Made by a program: the position numbers and the translations under genes. This document shows, piece by piece, positions 11,397 to 21,832 of a stretch of 64,000 bases of DNA. The stretch's first letter is position 1. Every line of letters begins with the position of its first letter. The notes beneath the pieces were generated by a model. It searched no databases and was not told the origin of the DNA. It worked only from the letters and a program-made list of their open reading frames with translations. The DNA comes from Tetragonia tetragonoides (lineage: Eukaryota; Streptophyta; Magnoliopsida; Caryophyllales; Aizoaceae): contig CM076139.1 of NCBI GenBank assembly GCA_038025085.1, forward strand, positions 47,100,807-47,164,806. Direction: 5' to 3'.

Positions 11397-12771
11397 TAAT
11401 TGAGTGTGTGCTTATTTGGAGAATGTGTGCTTAAAAGGTGAGGTGGCAACTTCAATAGTGTTTTAAGCAACATTTGGTAGTGCTACTAATAAGGATGCTC
11501 TTAGTGTGCCAGCCCTAACTAGCTTAAACACTCTTCTAAAAAGACCTAGCTAAAACACAAGAGAGAGAGGGAGAGAGAAAATCTTCTAAAAGTTGTTGCA
11601 ATTGGGTGATACGACTAGCTAATTGGTGAGATAATCATAGTTTACAACGGATTGTCATCGCCAGATATATTTATGAGTGTATCTTTGATTTGTGGGAGTA
11701 CCAAATTCAGTTAGGGTTTATCAATTTGTACTAGTACCAAAGATAGATTGTCTACTTGTTGTTTGATCTTGTGTTGTTGCCGATTGCACTCTTGATTTCA
11801 TACTGATTATTTTTTAGTGCGTAAAGATCCGCACCGTGGTCTTTTCCCTAATTGAGAGGGTTTTCCACGTAAAATTGTCTGTGTTGTTTTTGGGTTATTG
11901 CACTTTATTTTCTCCAACAATTATTGTTGTGATTGTGGGTAAGTACCATAATTTTTTCCAACATCCTCACACCCATTTTCAACTTCCAATCACTTCTAAA
12001 CACCCCTAGGATCCCTTGAAGTCCCAAAAGTAAAAATATCAACTTGAACATTCTTTTTGGACCTCTTAATCAACGGGTGTTTTCAACTTGTTAAACATTG
12101 AAATCGAAGGGCGGGTGAGGAGGAGATGAAGAGGGAGGTGGAGGTTTGTGAAAAAAATTAGAGAGAAAATTAAAAATTTCTCACAAACTAGGCCAAACAT
12201 CAACTTTGTTAATTTAGCACACTTAACATACTCAAGTCAATTCCACCATCTGTGTATTGATCAACAAACGTTCTAGTCATAAAAGATACTCCCTCAACAA
12301 CTGGGAAATTTATGCATATATGCGGAAGGAAAATGAGCTCAACCTCTAACTCATGTTAGGGCCACACGGTTAGGAATTAAACAAGGAGTTTTTTCAATCA
12401 ACTCACAAAGATATCAAGACAATTATGGGGAGAGAATGTAAAAGGTAAACATGAATTTAAGAAACTCGTACAAAATCCCTCAAAAAAAGAAGAAAAAAAA
12501 GAAACTCGTACAACAAAATAAATAAATTTTAAACCCGCGCGAACTCACGAACTGATTGTAATTTAAAATAATCACTTAAATTATTGGAGATTTTTCGCCC
12601 CACTACCATACTACTTGATTACAATGGAAACACAATAAATAAAAATACACAAGATAAACAAACGTACACGATAGTATTTAACATGAAGAACCCCTACTAC
12701 ATGGAGGAAAATCACAAACCGTAAAATTCACTACTAATCATCATCAAAGATAGAGATACAATAGACTATAA
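11397..12771. repeat. Segmental duplicate, right copy (1.38 kb)
   Basis: Second copy of 6038-7416 at about 99 percent identity by eye. It ends at AATAGACTATAAT and then jumps to DNA homologous to about 8265, skipping some 850 bp that copies A and (in part) C retain. No gene. Confidence 0.9.
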
Positions 12772-12917
12772 TTGAAGTGGACTAGACTGGACTGAACTGA
12801 AATGCACTGCACTGAATTGAAGTGAATTTAATTTAAGTGAAATTAAGACCTCCTAATAAACTTAATTCAAGGAAACTTAATTTAAGTGAAATTAATAAGT
12901 TGAAATCAAATAGAGCC
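12772..12917. mobile_element. PIF/Harbinger-like MITE, copy 2, left end deleted
   Basis: Matches the right part of the MITE at 7964-8343, including AAATAGAGCC followed by TTA (12918-12920). The left terminus and the AAT microsatellite are gone because the 850 bp deletion ends inside it. Confidence 0.6.
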
Positions 12918-13049
12918 TTATAGGATTCTAATAATAAAGCAGAAAATAAAACTTGGATGCCAAGCGGCTTCGATATGTTTGCTTGTTCTTGGGTTGTTGT
13001 TTCCTACACATTGCTGGCACATCCAAAATCTCGTATGAGGCGATCGACC

Positions 13050-13712
13050 TCAGGGTGAGGCGTTTGTATTTGCGCTTGCGCTTGCGCCTTCAACCCCTAC
13101 ACCCAACAACGCAAGACTAATCTCAGAAATTACCTTGAAAACTATACGAAGCACACCACGACGTTTCTTCTTCTTACGATCAGAATCTGTCTTGCCTGAC
13201 AAGCACCCAACATGAATATGAACATCACATTCCTGGCAAAAATATCGCCAGTGCTTACATTTTTGGTCACAAACATCACACTTGCTGGATTTCATCAATC
13301 GAAGCCTCAAAGGATGTGGAGGGTGCATTTCTTGATCAGACAAGGACTCAGCAAGCTGACTACAAATTGGGTGCAAGTAAAATTTGCAACCCTTGCAACG
13401 ATACACCATCCCTTTGATCGTCTTTCGGCAAAGGTCACAATGATGCTGAAAGAGCTTGGGTTTCTTCATCAGTAGCAGTTCGTGTTGCGGGTGAAAGAAG
13501 GAGGAGAGAGAAACTGGGCACATCCCACACATTGAATGGATATTGAACTTACAGGCTTTGCTGCATTGGTATCTCATGCCCTTCTTGCCCTCAATTTTGC
13601 AGATATCACACTTGAACTTTGAGTTTTTGTAGACCTCTTTGAGTGGATGTTTGGAATGAGTGAAGTGTTGGATCGACTTTGCTTCAGCTGGGATTTGTGT
13701 GTCATCATCCAT
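13050..13712 (-). CDS. DC1 (Cys/His-rich C1) domain protein, copy B
   Basis: An intronless 220-residue protein starts MDDDTQIPAEAKSIQ. It has three C1-like zinc modules (residues about 22-62, 75-120 and 130-170) with all Cys/His ligands. It is about 89 percent identical to copy A in protein, and at most sites that differ it shares the state of copy C. Like copy A it has one extra residue in the first module (QCSKAC instead of QCKAC), so a C-x2-C knuckle becomes C-x3-C. The tail after VFKVIS is 24 residues of Ala/Ser/Glu-rich sequence. The upstream side is foreign: homology to the normal DC1 promoter stops about at the ATG and no TATA box is seen. It may be silent or under new control. Confidence 0.82.
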   Translation of the reverse strand: MDDDTQIPAEAKSIQHFTHSKHPLKEVYKNSKFKCDICKIEGKKGMRYQCSKACKFNIHSMCGMCPVSLSSFFHPQHELLLMKKPKLFQHHCDLCRKTIKGMVYRCKGCKFYLHPICSQLAESLSDQEMHPPHPLRLRLMKSSKCDVCDQKCKHWRYFCQECDVHIHVGCLSGKTDSDRKKKKRRGVLRIVFKVISEISLALLGVGVEGASASANTNASP

Positions 13713-13758
13713 TTTTGTTTATTTTGCTATCTTTAGCAAATTGAAGGAGTTTGTCTCA
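13701..13758. repeat. 58 bp junction fragment at DC1 copy B start
   Basis: Nearly identical to 9650-9707. It begins inside the start codon region and ends at GTTTGTCTCA, after which a scrambled DC1-like string (AGTGTTGGATG...GGAATGAGTGAAGTG) follows at about 13763-13796. Confidence 0.7.
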
Positions 13759-13796
13759 CGGAGAAGTGTTGGATGTTGGGAATGAGTGAAGTGCCG

Positions 13797-14213
13797 CCCT
13801 TATTTTTGACCTCATATGTTAGGGGATTTTTTTTTTACCAGATCGAGACAGTACATCTCTCACTACGTAATGTTCGCTTTTTTATGTTCAACAACGAACA
13901 TACTAAGACTAAATTGAATAACTAGCGTAAGTTCTGATTTTGTCAATGTAGCACCATCAAATGATAAATGAGCTAGTCTAATTTCTAGAAGCCAACAGAC
14001 ACAAATTAATGGGAGACGAAAAATCGAGCCCATAACCTTAACTTTACAAACCACTTATTTGGAGTAAGTATGGAACACCGTTAATTGAAGCCCAAAGACA
14101 ATGTACAATTGAATGGTGGATTACCTTGGGCACTGTAATTTTGAGATTACAGTTCAGATATTGTATTCTTATAGTCCACATCGCATGAGTAACTAGATTA
14201 AATATTGTACCAA
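13797..14213. other. Non-coding stretch upstream of DC1 copy B
   Basis: No gene that I can support. The minus strand near 14000-14045 has a B-box-like string (GGTTATGGGCTCGA), which hints at SINE remains without clear ends. Confidence 0.3.
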
Positions 14214-14340
14214 CAAGGATGGTGGTCTAGTGATTTCAAGCTTACTTTTAAGTGGTTTGGTAACGTAAGATTATGGGTTTGACTCTTCATTCCCCCCTTG
14301 CCTTGTGTCTACTGGCTTTTAGGAACTATATACTAGCCCC
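14214..14340 (+). mobile_element. Possible SINE
   Basis: An A-box-like TGGTCTAGTGA at about 14222 is followed about 50 bp later by a B-box-like GGGTTTGACTCT, the spacing of a tRNA-derived RNA polymerase III promoter. The 3' end and target duplication are not clear. Confidence 0.4.
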
Positions 14341-14639
14341 TTGTTGGTGCTACGTTGACGGGACCAGTGCTTCCGCTATTTGTTCAGCTAGTCTGATATA
14401 TTCGCTATTGAACATAAAAGTCCGAACATAACATAGTGGAGGGTACCTCAGTCACCATTCACTTGCACTCACCTTTCGACGAGAAAAAAAAACCTAAATT
14501 AAGCATTGTATGGACAAACTATCATGAAGGGGTCAAAGACTATTGGTCTACGAATGAATGAGTTTCCTTTTTGGCACAAATAATTCCAAAAGCTCTGTTC
14601 AATCGAACATGTTTCCATTATACTTGAAGACCTATGTCA

Positions 14640-14740
14640 GACCTGTGAGGAAATTTCAATGTTACCCACAGTTCCAAATTAAAGTGCTTGTATTTAGTTG
14701 TAAAGGACTACTTTCAAAAAGAAAAAAATAAATGAAGAGA
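14640..14740. repeat. DC1 upstream block, unit B (first part)
   Basis: GTGAGGAAATTTCAAT...CCCACAGTTC and the TAGTTGTAA string align with 22340-22440 upstream of copy C. It is followed in unit B by about 1.5 kb not present at the corresponding place in unit C. Confidence 0.6.
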
Positions 14741-14764
14741 AATGGTCATCGATAAAGATGGCTT

Positions 14765-15175
14765 CGTGCCATGCTCAGACCGTGCTTGTGTCTTGCCTTT
14801 ATGCTTTGAAACAGTGTCGTGCTGTGTCGTGCTTATAGTTATAGGGTTTCGTGTCGTGTCGTGTCTGCTCTTCCAAAAGGTAGACTAAGGTCGTATTGTG
14901 CTCCTACATTTGTCGGCTCGTGCTCGTGTCGTGCGTTTCGTGCCCATGCTTTTTGCAATTAATATTAAATTTTTTGCTGAGTCATATCGTGTCGTGTCGT
15001 GCCGTGCCTGGCCTGATCGTGTCCCACCGTGCTTTGTTTTCAAAATCCAGGCCCGGATCCAGGTCCAGGCCCAATCATTTACGCTCCTTCCTCCGTGCTC
15101 GTACAGTGCCGTGTAAAAAGCATGCTCGGTCGTGCCGTGCCTTGTACCGTCATACTACCCATGCCAGTTTCTTGC
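14765..15175. repeat. Degenerate CGTGC/CGTGT word repeat
   Basis: Some 400 bp built from variants of TCGTGC, GTCGTGT and CCGTGCC. It lies in the interval that separates two blocks homologous to unit C, so it is probably an insertion. Ends such as CCATGCC appear on both sides in opposite orientation, but no target duplication is visible. Arg/Cys-rich open frames here are a by-product of the repeat. Confidence 0.5.
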
Positions 15176-16296
15176 TAGTAATAGGCGACAAGGAAGGAAG
15201 AAAGGCCTATATGGTGGTTGGGGCAGAAAATGCATCATCAAAAGACAATAAATTTGTGTCCAGCTTTCATATGATGGACTCGTCGTGTGTGTTTTCTTTT
15301 CGTGCAGCACCAGTCCACCACCAGTACCACTCTCCACATCACAAATATTTGCAAAACGCCAAAACCCCAAACATTAGGAAAGTGACAGACAAAAATGTAC
15401 CATATTTATCATTTAACATGCATCGACACTCTACCCTACAGGCTACTGTCAACTGAAAGTCATGAAACTAGGCCAGGATAGAAGCATTTGTTGCACCTTG
15501 CATGGGATGCATCGGATCCCAACTTGTGAAAAACAAAAAAAAAAAAAAAAAAAAAAAAGCCGAAATTGGCTCCCATAAAATTGCAGCTTGGTGTAGAGTC
15601 AATGTGGGAATTTTTGGCTGAAGGGTTTTTTGTTAGTTTGACTTGACCCACAACCAGAAGGGAACATAACTAGGTTTATTGAAATTGCGGGCAAGGAATT
15701 ATAAAAGGACAATGTTAGCCGAGAAGATGCTGCTCCTCCCGACAAATCTTAATTAAGGAGAGATCTAATTAGGTGGATGATTATGGCGGGGAGTCCGTAT
15801 ACAAGAGCGTTTATTGGTTCGACAATAGGTATCCTAATATTTTGGTAGTAGTGTATTGATCAGAGTGATACCAATAGTACGTGTACTTTGCCGCTTGTAC
15901 AAGGAGTTGGGTAGTATATATGTGGTCATACATGTGTTATTGGTTGTTTTAGGATGTGTTTCTAGAACTGATGGTCCCGACTTGTAATCACTATTGAGTT
16001 ACTAGTGGATTTGTTAGTCGGTTTGGGCCGTGATTTTTTATTCGTTTGTGGTTTATTCGTTTGTGTTGATTATTGTGGTTTGTTTTCAATATTTTATTAT
16101 TTATTTTGCAAATTAGTATCAGAGTATTTGGATCTGACTGAAGGAATTTGTTGTGTGGGTCAAAAATCCCAACAAGAAGCAACCGAATGAAAGGAGACAA
16201 TAATTGATACTTGTCCTTGAAAATTTTGGGCACAAATACAACAATACTCAATTCGACTTGACTTGTTGTATCCCAGTCCCCAATGTATAAGGAGTA
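15176..16296. other. Non-coding stretch, unit B insertion region
   Basis: No gene. A run of about 24 A lies near 15535-15558. Around 16110 the string TAGTATCAGAGTATTTGG resembles a degenerate methionine-initiator primer binding site, a possible LTR relic that I cannot delimit. Confidence 0.35.
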
Positions 16297-16845
16297 TGTC
16301 GCGACTCTAGAAATTTCAGTTTCAACTTCAACTAATGAACAAAATATCGAATAGAACTAAATGGCAACAAACAACCACGCACTGTGTAATTAAATTTAAC
16401 TATCCTAATGCTAACGGTAGGAACATTTATGATGATAATTTCTATGGAAGATTATATAAACGTTTTTGTAATTCAATTATGACGTAATGATATGAACGTA
16501 TGCATTCTAACCAAAAAAATAAAAACCACGCACTGTGTTGTTTGGCGACTAGAATGACAGTGTATAGAACAACTTATCAACGTTAGAGCACAACAATGCA
16601 ATTTCACTATTATTTCTGGGTTTTTATTTGAGAGGACTTGAGTCAGAATGCTATTCTCCTGTGAGTGTATTTGATTGGGTTACTTTGATTCTATCATCTG
16701 AGCTTCTCTTGATTGGATAAAGTGACTTATCTAACTTGGTCATAGCTGATTAGGTGGAGCTCAGGGGCCATTAGAGTTATTAATTTATAAATTAACGTCC
16801 AACGTAATTAGGCAGCTGATTAATATTCTGGAGCTCACGGAAAGT
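16297..16845. repeat. DC1 upstream block, unit B (second part)
   Basis: Aligns with 22720-23100 in unit C. Shared strings include CGACTCTAGAAATTTCAGTT, GAATGACAGTGTATAGAAC and GGAGCTCAGGGGCCATTA. It is interrupted by the small insertion at 16388-16523. Confidence 0.75.
16373..16538 (+). mobile_element. 136 bp retroposon-like insertion with 15 bp target duplication
   Basis: AACCACGCACTGTGT occurs at 16373-16387 and again at 16524-16538, flanking 136 bp that ends in CCAAAAAAATAAA. The homologous site in unit C (about 22790) lacks the insert. A long target duplication and A-rich tail indicate target-primed reverse transcription (SINE, truncated LINE or processed transcript). No A or B box is evident. 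Confidence 0.65.
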
Positions 16846-17489
16846 ACTGATTTTGAACAAACTGTATTTTGGAACACCCCTCTCCTATCTCGTAATATTT
16901 TGGTGTGGGAGGAAAAAGTTGGCTGGTTAATATTTTTTTTTTTTTTTTTGACAACAAGAAATACAACATAAGATAATAAAGAAATATAGAAACAAAGAAA
17001 CAAAAGGAACACCAAGGTTCTTGCACTAACAACAAGAGCTTGTGTCCTCAACACCTAAATAACTAAGCAAATCTACATGGCTACCGTCCGGGGCTGCACG
17101 AGCTAATTTCTTCCTTGAGTGGTTAAAGTCACTTGGAGTGCTCTTACGCTTGAGACCTAAACACCTTCCAAAACGATTGGCTTTGAACTTCTTTCGTAAC
17201 GTGGGGCTGGATGAGGAGACCTGAACTCACAACATGTCTTAGAAGGTCGAGCAAAAAAAAAAAAAAACCGAGATTCTGAAGCTGAAATTTCACCTCTATT
17301 GTCAATGGGGTTAGTCAGAGTATTTATAATACGACCTAAATAGGCCTCACTCACAGGTAACTGAGCAATTCTCTAGCACACTAAAACGAAACCCTTTCTT
17401 ACCACAAGCTTTTAATAATATGGTTATTATTGATTTGTCATTACATGTGCATCTTATATTTTTATTCCGACAATGGGATGGAATAACCA
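16846..17489. other. Non-coding stretch replacing MED31 3' exons in unit B
   Basis: A T18 run lies near 16930 and an A14 run near 17253; no gene. In unit C the corresponding interval (23100-24260) holds MED31 exons 5 and 6, which are absent here. Confidence 0.4.
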
Positions 17490-17828
17490 TTCACATGTTC
17501 GTGCTCGTGTTCGTGCTCATGCTCGTATCAGAAAAGAGTCACATATAAGTCTGCAGTTATAAGGTAGCCTACTACATCCTACAGACAAAAAGAAAGGGAA
17601 CATATAATGGAATTACACAATCTATAGGAAAGCTTAGACACTGTTAAAAACCTCAATTGCGATCTTGATGTCTATGTAGGAATTAGGATGGCTTTAACTT
17701 CCGAAAATAAGTACTCTAGCTAACTGAACCAGTTGAACAGTACTTCTACACTCAAAGGTATGGACAACAAGATTACAAAACTCCTATAGACAATAGTAGA
17801 TATGTACCAACAAATTAAAATAAACCCT
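17490..17828. repeat. Duplicated piece of MED31 intron 4
   Basis: Aligns with 24258-24577, within MED31 intron 4 (shared strings TATCAGAAAAGA, AGTCTGCAGTTAT, TGGCTTTAACTT, AACTGAACCAGTTGAA, ACTCCTATAGA). It ends at a junction around TAAAC, where DC1 downstream sequence begins. Confidence 0.8.
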
Positions 17829-17895
17829 GGTTGAACTCATAATTCACAGTGCAAACAGCGTTTATTTATTAATAATCACTTAAATCTTCACCATT
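17829..17895. repeat. Start of a further DC1 unit (remnant)
   Basis: CCCTGGTTGAACTCATAATT and the following TTTATTTATTAATAATCACTT match 20536-20600, the downstream edge of unit C, and more weakly 7170-7230 and 12535-12590. The rest of this unit is missing, replaced by AT-rich DNA and the L1 relic. Confidence 0.65.
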
Positions 17896-18691
17896 AAAAC
17901 CACTTAAATTTATGTTTATTCATTTTTTTCCCCAAAAACGAAATAATAAAGGAAAAAAGGGGTCAAAAAAAAGAAAAGGAAAAAAGGTTCAAACCACCTT
18001 TTTGAAGTGTAAAAAAAAATATTAATTAGCATACAACCATATACAATTATAAAATAATCAAAAACTGTAATAATTAAAAAGAACCATTGTACTGAACCAA
18101 ATACAAAGAAAAAAAAAGAAAAAAAAAAACAGATAAGGCAATGGGTGTTGAGGTGGGGAAAGCTACGGTAGTTATCGGTCCTTTTTCCCCTAGATCAACC
18201 ATAATTTATACACAGTGAATTCTAATACTTAGATCATATTAGGATTTTAATCTGAGTATAGAACTCTAAATATGAATACACCTTGTCCACTTATCCTTTT
18301 TTTTTTTTTTTTTTTATGTTGAGTACCATTATCAATACCAAGGGGCAGCGCACATATTACTGTAGAATTGTAATTACAATCAAGAATAACCACCGAAATG
18401 ATGATTTCCCTAATGAAGAGAATCTTATTTATGTTTTTTTTGCTTACAAAGGCGGAAAAAAATTGGTATATATTATACTACAACATAGAGGTTTAAAGTT
18501 AAGAACATAGTATGGAAGAAATACCTACCTTTACGTCGTTATCACGGATTGACAGTAGTCATCAATCGTTAAATGGAAAGCATACCTACGAAAACACCAC
18601 CACCATTAATTAGCAAAAGGGGGGGGGGGAGGCGTAGAGGTGGTGAGGGTGGGCTGAGGAAAGTAGATTAATTAATTAATTACCTATATAT
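17896..18691. other. AT-rich non-coding stretch
   Basis: Poly(A) and poly(T) runs (near 18000, 18110 and 18300) and a G10 run near 18620. No gene that I can support. Confidence 0.35.
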
Positions 18692-20524
18692 CTAAGAGAT
18701 AAATGATAGAAGACAACACCGCCGTACATAGTATAAAATGATAGAAGACAAGACCTCCGTACATAGTATAAAATGATAGAAGACAAGGGGATAAAGGATC
18801 CCCTTGTCTGAGTCCATATTTGGCTTAAAATAAGGCTGAGGTACTCCATTTATAAGAATTGCATATAGAAACAGATGTAACACAATTTATAAGCAGACGA
18901 TGCCAAAGTGGAGAAAAAACCCACGTGAGTAAGAACCATGCTCAAAAAATTCTAACTAATACGGTCATAAGCTTTACTCATCATGTCCGCCTTAATTGCA
19001 ATTTTAAAATGATTACCCTTAGTAGTCCTCCGCACATTTTCTAGCAGCTCATGACCAATAAGAATATTGTCAGAAATAAGTCGTCCTAACATAAAGGCCC
19101 CTTGATAATCACTTATAAGGCATGGAAGAATTTTACGCAGTCTATTAGTAATGCATTTGGCCAAAATTTTATAGCTCACATTAGTAAGACTACTTATGAG
19201 TCGAAAATGACATACTTCCTGGGCATCATCTGGCTTTGGAATAAGTGTGATAACTGTTTTATTAAGATCATGCAAAATAAACCCCGAGTTTAAAGAAGAT
19301 AGTACAGCCTCTACCACATCCTCTTTGATATATAGAAAACAGCAGGGACTCCATCCGGACCAGGAGACTTAAAGAGGTCCCATTTGAAACACTGCTTTTC
19401 TCACCTCATGTTTAGTAAATGGTTTGTTAAGAATTTCAATATGATGAGGAGACAATTTCCTTATTGTCACTACTGTATTAACAGCAGAACGCATAATAGG
19501 TTCAATATCCATCCTCATTATCAGTGTTCCATTGCTTCTGGACGTACTCTAAAAAGATCATTATGATAAAAACGATTGAATAGCTGTCCAATATGCTTCT
19601 CATCAGTAGTCAACTGCCCAGCTTCATCTCGCATAGCATTTATCTTAATACGTGAGGACTTTAGCTTGGCCGAATTAAAAAAGAACTTAGTGCCACTATC
19701 ACCCACCTTCAGCCACCCATTTAAGCTTAGCTCTTTGCTTCCAATATTTAAGAAGAGTACTGTTGATGCAAAATAAAGTAAGTTATCTTTCCAATTAACA
19801 AAGTAATTAAGCCCTCTAGTATGGCTACTACCACCCTGTTTATCATTCAAAGAATCCAGTTGGTTGAAATCTCCCATTACTAAGTAAGGTATACCCACTT
19901 TAGTTAAATAATCAGCCAAAAAATCCCAGAAAACAGAACGATCCGAACACACAGGAGGTCCATACACCAATACCACCAGTAGCCACTTTTCATTCATTTC
20001 AGTACATCCATCAACTATAATACAGTTTGCATTTTTAAACCTAACTGAGCAAAAGCTTTTCTTCTTCCAAGCAACAAACAAGCCATCACTACTACCTTCT
20101 GTATCAACACCATCCCAAAAAATATATCTATGTGGACGCACTATTCTAGCTACATCAGATACTAAACACTTTGTTTCTACTAAAAACACTAGATCAGCTT
20201 GATTAACCTTTAACAGACGATGTAAACAAAGAATTGTAGGGCTGCTAGAGGAGTTTAAACCCCTACAATTCCAAGCTCAGTTGGAGGCTGTTGAGGCACA
20301 ACCTCCATAAAGCCTTGATCATCAACAGACAAAGTAAGATATAGAGGGGGATTCATAGTGATACCACTAGCAACAAAAGCAGACGAGGAACTAGCACCTT
20401 GATCCAAGCACACCTTTTTAGCAGAAAGAACACACCTCTTCTTCCCCATGCTCTGAGTCAATGGAGATAAAGATAATAGGATCAGAAATAGCCTTTCTTT
20501 TAATGCGAAGACCCAAAAATGTGT
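18692..20524 (-). mobile_element. L1-type LINE relic, internally deleted and 3' truncated
   Basis: On the minus strand the order is: ORF1 C-terminal-like sequence (NTFLGLRIKRKAIS, about 20520-20270), the start of ORF2 endonuclease (WNCRGLN near 20260; VFLVETK near 20180; LVVLVYGPP; LVMGDFNQ near 19890), a jump from FVNWK to a linker region (SLNGWLKVGDSGTKFF, about 19720), and reverse transcriptase (LIPKPDDAQEVCHFRLIS; MLGRLISDNI; about 19317-18952). It continues to the INGVPQPYF region and stops near FILCTEVLSS at about 18750. Frameshifts and stops are frequent. The 3' half of the reverse transcriptase, RNase H and the tail are gone. It is a dead non-LTR retrotransposon. Confidence 0.85.
18703..18790. 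repeat. About 42 bp tandem repeat, 2.1 copies, in the L1 relic
   Basis: ATGATAGAAGACAA...CCGTACATAGTATAAA is repeated at 18703 and 18745, then partly at 18772. It duplicates the segment encoding the L1 FILCTEVLSS motif. Confidence 0.8.
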
Positions 20525-20529
20525 TCTTA

Positions 20530-21149
20530 TGAGCTAAACCCTGGTTGAACTCACAATTCACAGATTACAGATCGTTTTATTTATTAATCACTTACTTCAC
20601 TATTTAAACTATTACAATAGCCCCATTATATAGGGAAACGAAACATAATCTAGCTCGAAAAATAAGAAAGCAATCGAGATTCAAACTAATAGCTTTCCTA
20701 TAAATAACTCTCTAGAATATGGACAAGAACGAAATTGCTTGACGTAAACATAATAACACTTTCTTAACACATATAGGATAGAGTGCCCGTTTCGCCTAAC
20801 TCTTAAAATTACAACTTCTCCTCCCATATTTGTTCTTGTCTATCCCATTTTCATTCACCCCCACCTCCACCTACAACTTCTAGAAGCTGATTTAAAGCTA
20901 GAAGTGGAAGGAGAATGAGAATTACAAATTGTAATTTCTACTTTTAGTCCAATTGTAGTTGTCTTTCAACTTCTTAGAAATTGAATGTGGAGGGGGAGTA
21001 GATAAAAAGGGGATTAGCAAGAACAAATGTAGGAGAAGTAGAAGTAAAGGTTAGAAAAAGGTAGGCCAAACGAGCCAAAACAGAAAATAAAACTCCGAGC
21101 GAGCTTAAGACTCTTAGGCAGCTACATCAACCGGCCGCAAATTGGGTTG
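20530..21149. repeat. DC1 downstream block, unit C
   Basis: Non-coding DNA 3' of DC1 copy C. Its first part matches 17829-17895 and 7170-7230. The part at 20640-20765 matches 7800-7957 of unit A. A small AACTTCTCCTCC/GGAGAAGTAGAAGT inverted pattern lies at about 20815-21050. No gene. Confidence 0.6.
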
Positions 21150-21776
21150 TCAACTTGTCATAAGGCCAATAGTCCCAGTAAGAACGCCATAAGCCGCAGA
21201 TGCAAGATTAAATACCGGCACAAACTCACCAAACCCACCTTCATCAAGATCAATTTTCGGCTTGCCTGACAAGCACCCAACATGAATATGAACATCACAT
21301 ACCTCGCAAAAATAACGCCAGTGCTTACATGTTTTGTCACAAACATCACACTTGCTGGATGCCATCAATTGAAGCCTTAAAGGATGAGGAGGGTGCATCT
21401 TTTGGTTAGACAAGAACTCGGGAATTTGGCTACAAATCGGGTGCAAGAAGAATTTGCAACCCTGGCACCGATACACCATCCCTTTGATCAACTTCCGGCA
21501 AAGGTCACACTTATGAAAGAGCTTGGGTTTCTCCATCAGTGGTAGTTCATGCTGCGGGTGAGCGAATGAGGACAGGGACTCTGGGCACATCCCACACACC
21601 GAATGGACGTTGAAATCACAGGCTTTGCATTGGTACCTCATGCCCTCCATGCCCTTGGTTTTGCAGACATCACACTTGAACTTAGAGTTTTTGTAGACCT
21701 CTTTCATTGGATGTTTGATATGAGTGAAGTGTTGGATCAACTTTGCTTCAGCTGGGATTTGTGTGTTATCATCCAT
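21150..21776 (-). CDS. DC1 (Cys/His-rich C1) domain protein, copy C
   Basis: An intronless 208-residue protein starts MDDNTQIPAEAKLIQ. It has three C1-like zinc modules with canonical C-x2-C knuckles (QCKACDFNVHSVCG; RCQGCKFFLHPIC; EVCDVHIHVGC). A hydrophobic Ala/Gly/Leu tail ends YGVLTGTIGLMTS and could associate with membrane. It is the least altered copy and carries its own TATA box at 21825-21832. It probably represents the ancestral gene, since the flanking MED31 gene is intact only next to it. DC1 proteins are plant-specific zinc proteins of largely unknown biochemical role. Confidence 0.87.
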   Translation of the reverse strand: MDDNTQIPAEAKLIQHFTHIKHPMKEVYKNSKFKCDVCKTKGMEGMRYQCKACDFNVHSVCGMCPESLSSFAHPQHELPLMEKPKLFHKCDLCRKLIKGMVYRCQGCKFFLHPICSQIPEFLSNQKMHPPHPLRLQLMASSKCDVCDKTCKHWRYFCEVCDVHIHVGCLSGKPKIDLDEGGFGEFVPVFNLASAAYGVLTGTIGLMTS

Positions 21777-21824
21777 GTTTGTTTAGTTTTGCTACTTGTA
21801 ACAAATTGAAACTCGTACTAATAA

Positions 21825-21832
21825 TATTTATA
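21825..21832 (-). promoter_or_regulatory. TATA box of DC1 copy C
   Basis: TATAAATA on the minus strand, 49-56 bp upstream of the ATG at 21776, conserved in position with copy A. Confidence 0.6.

Noticed and set aside
14896..15456. 186-residue Arg/Ser/Cys-rich open frame
   Set aside because: Composition follows the CGTGC word repeat; no domain and no conserved start.
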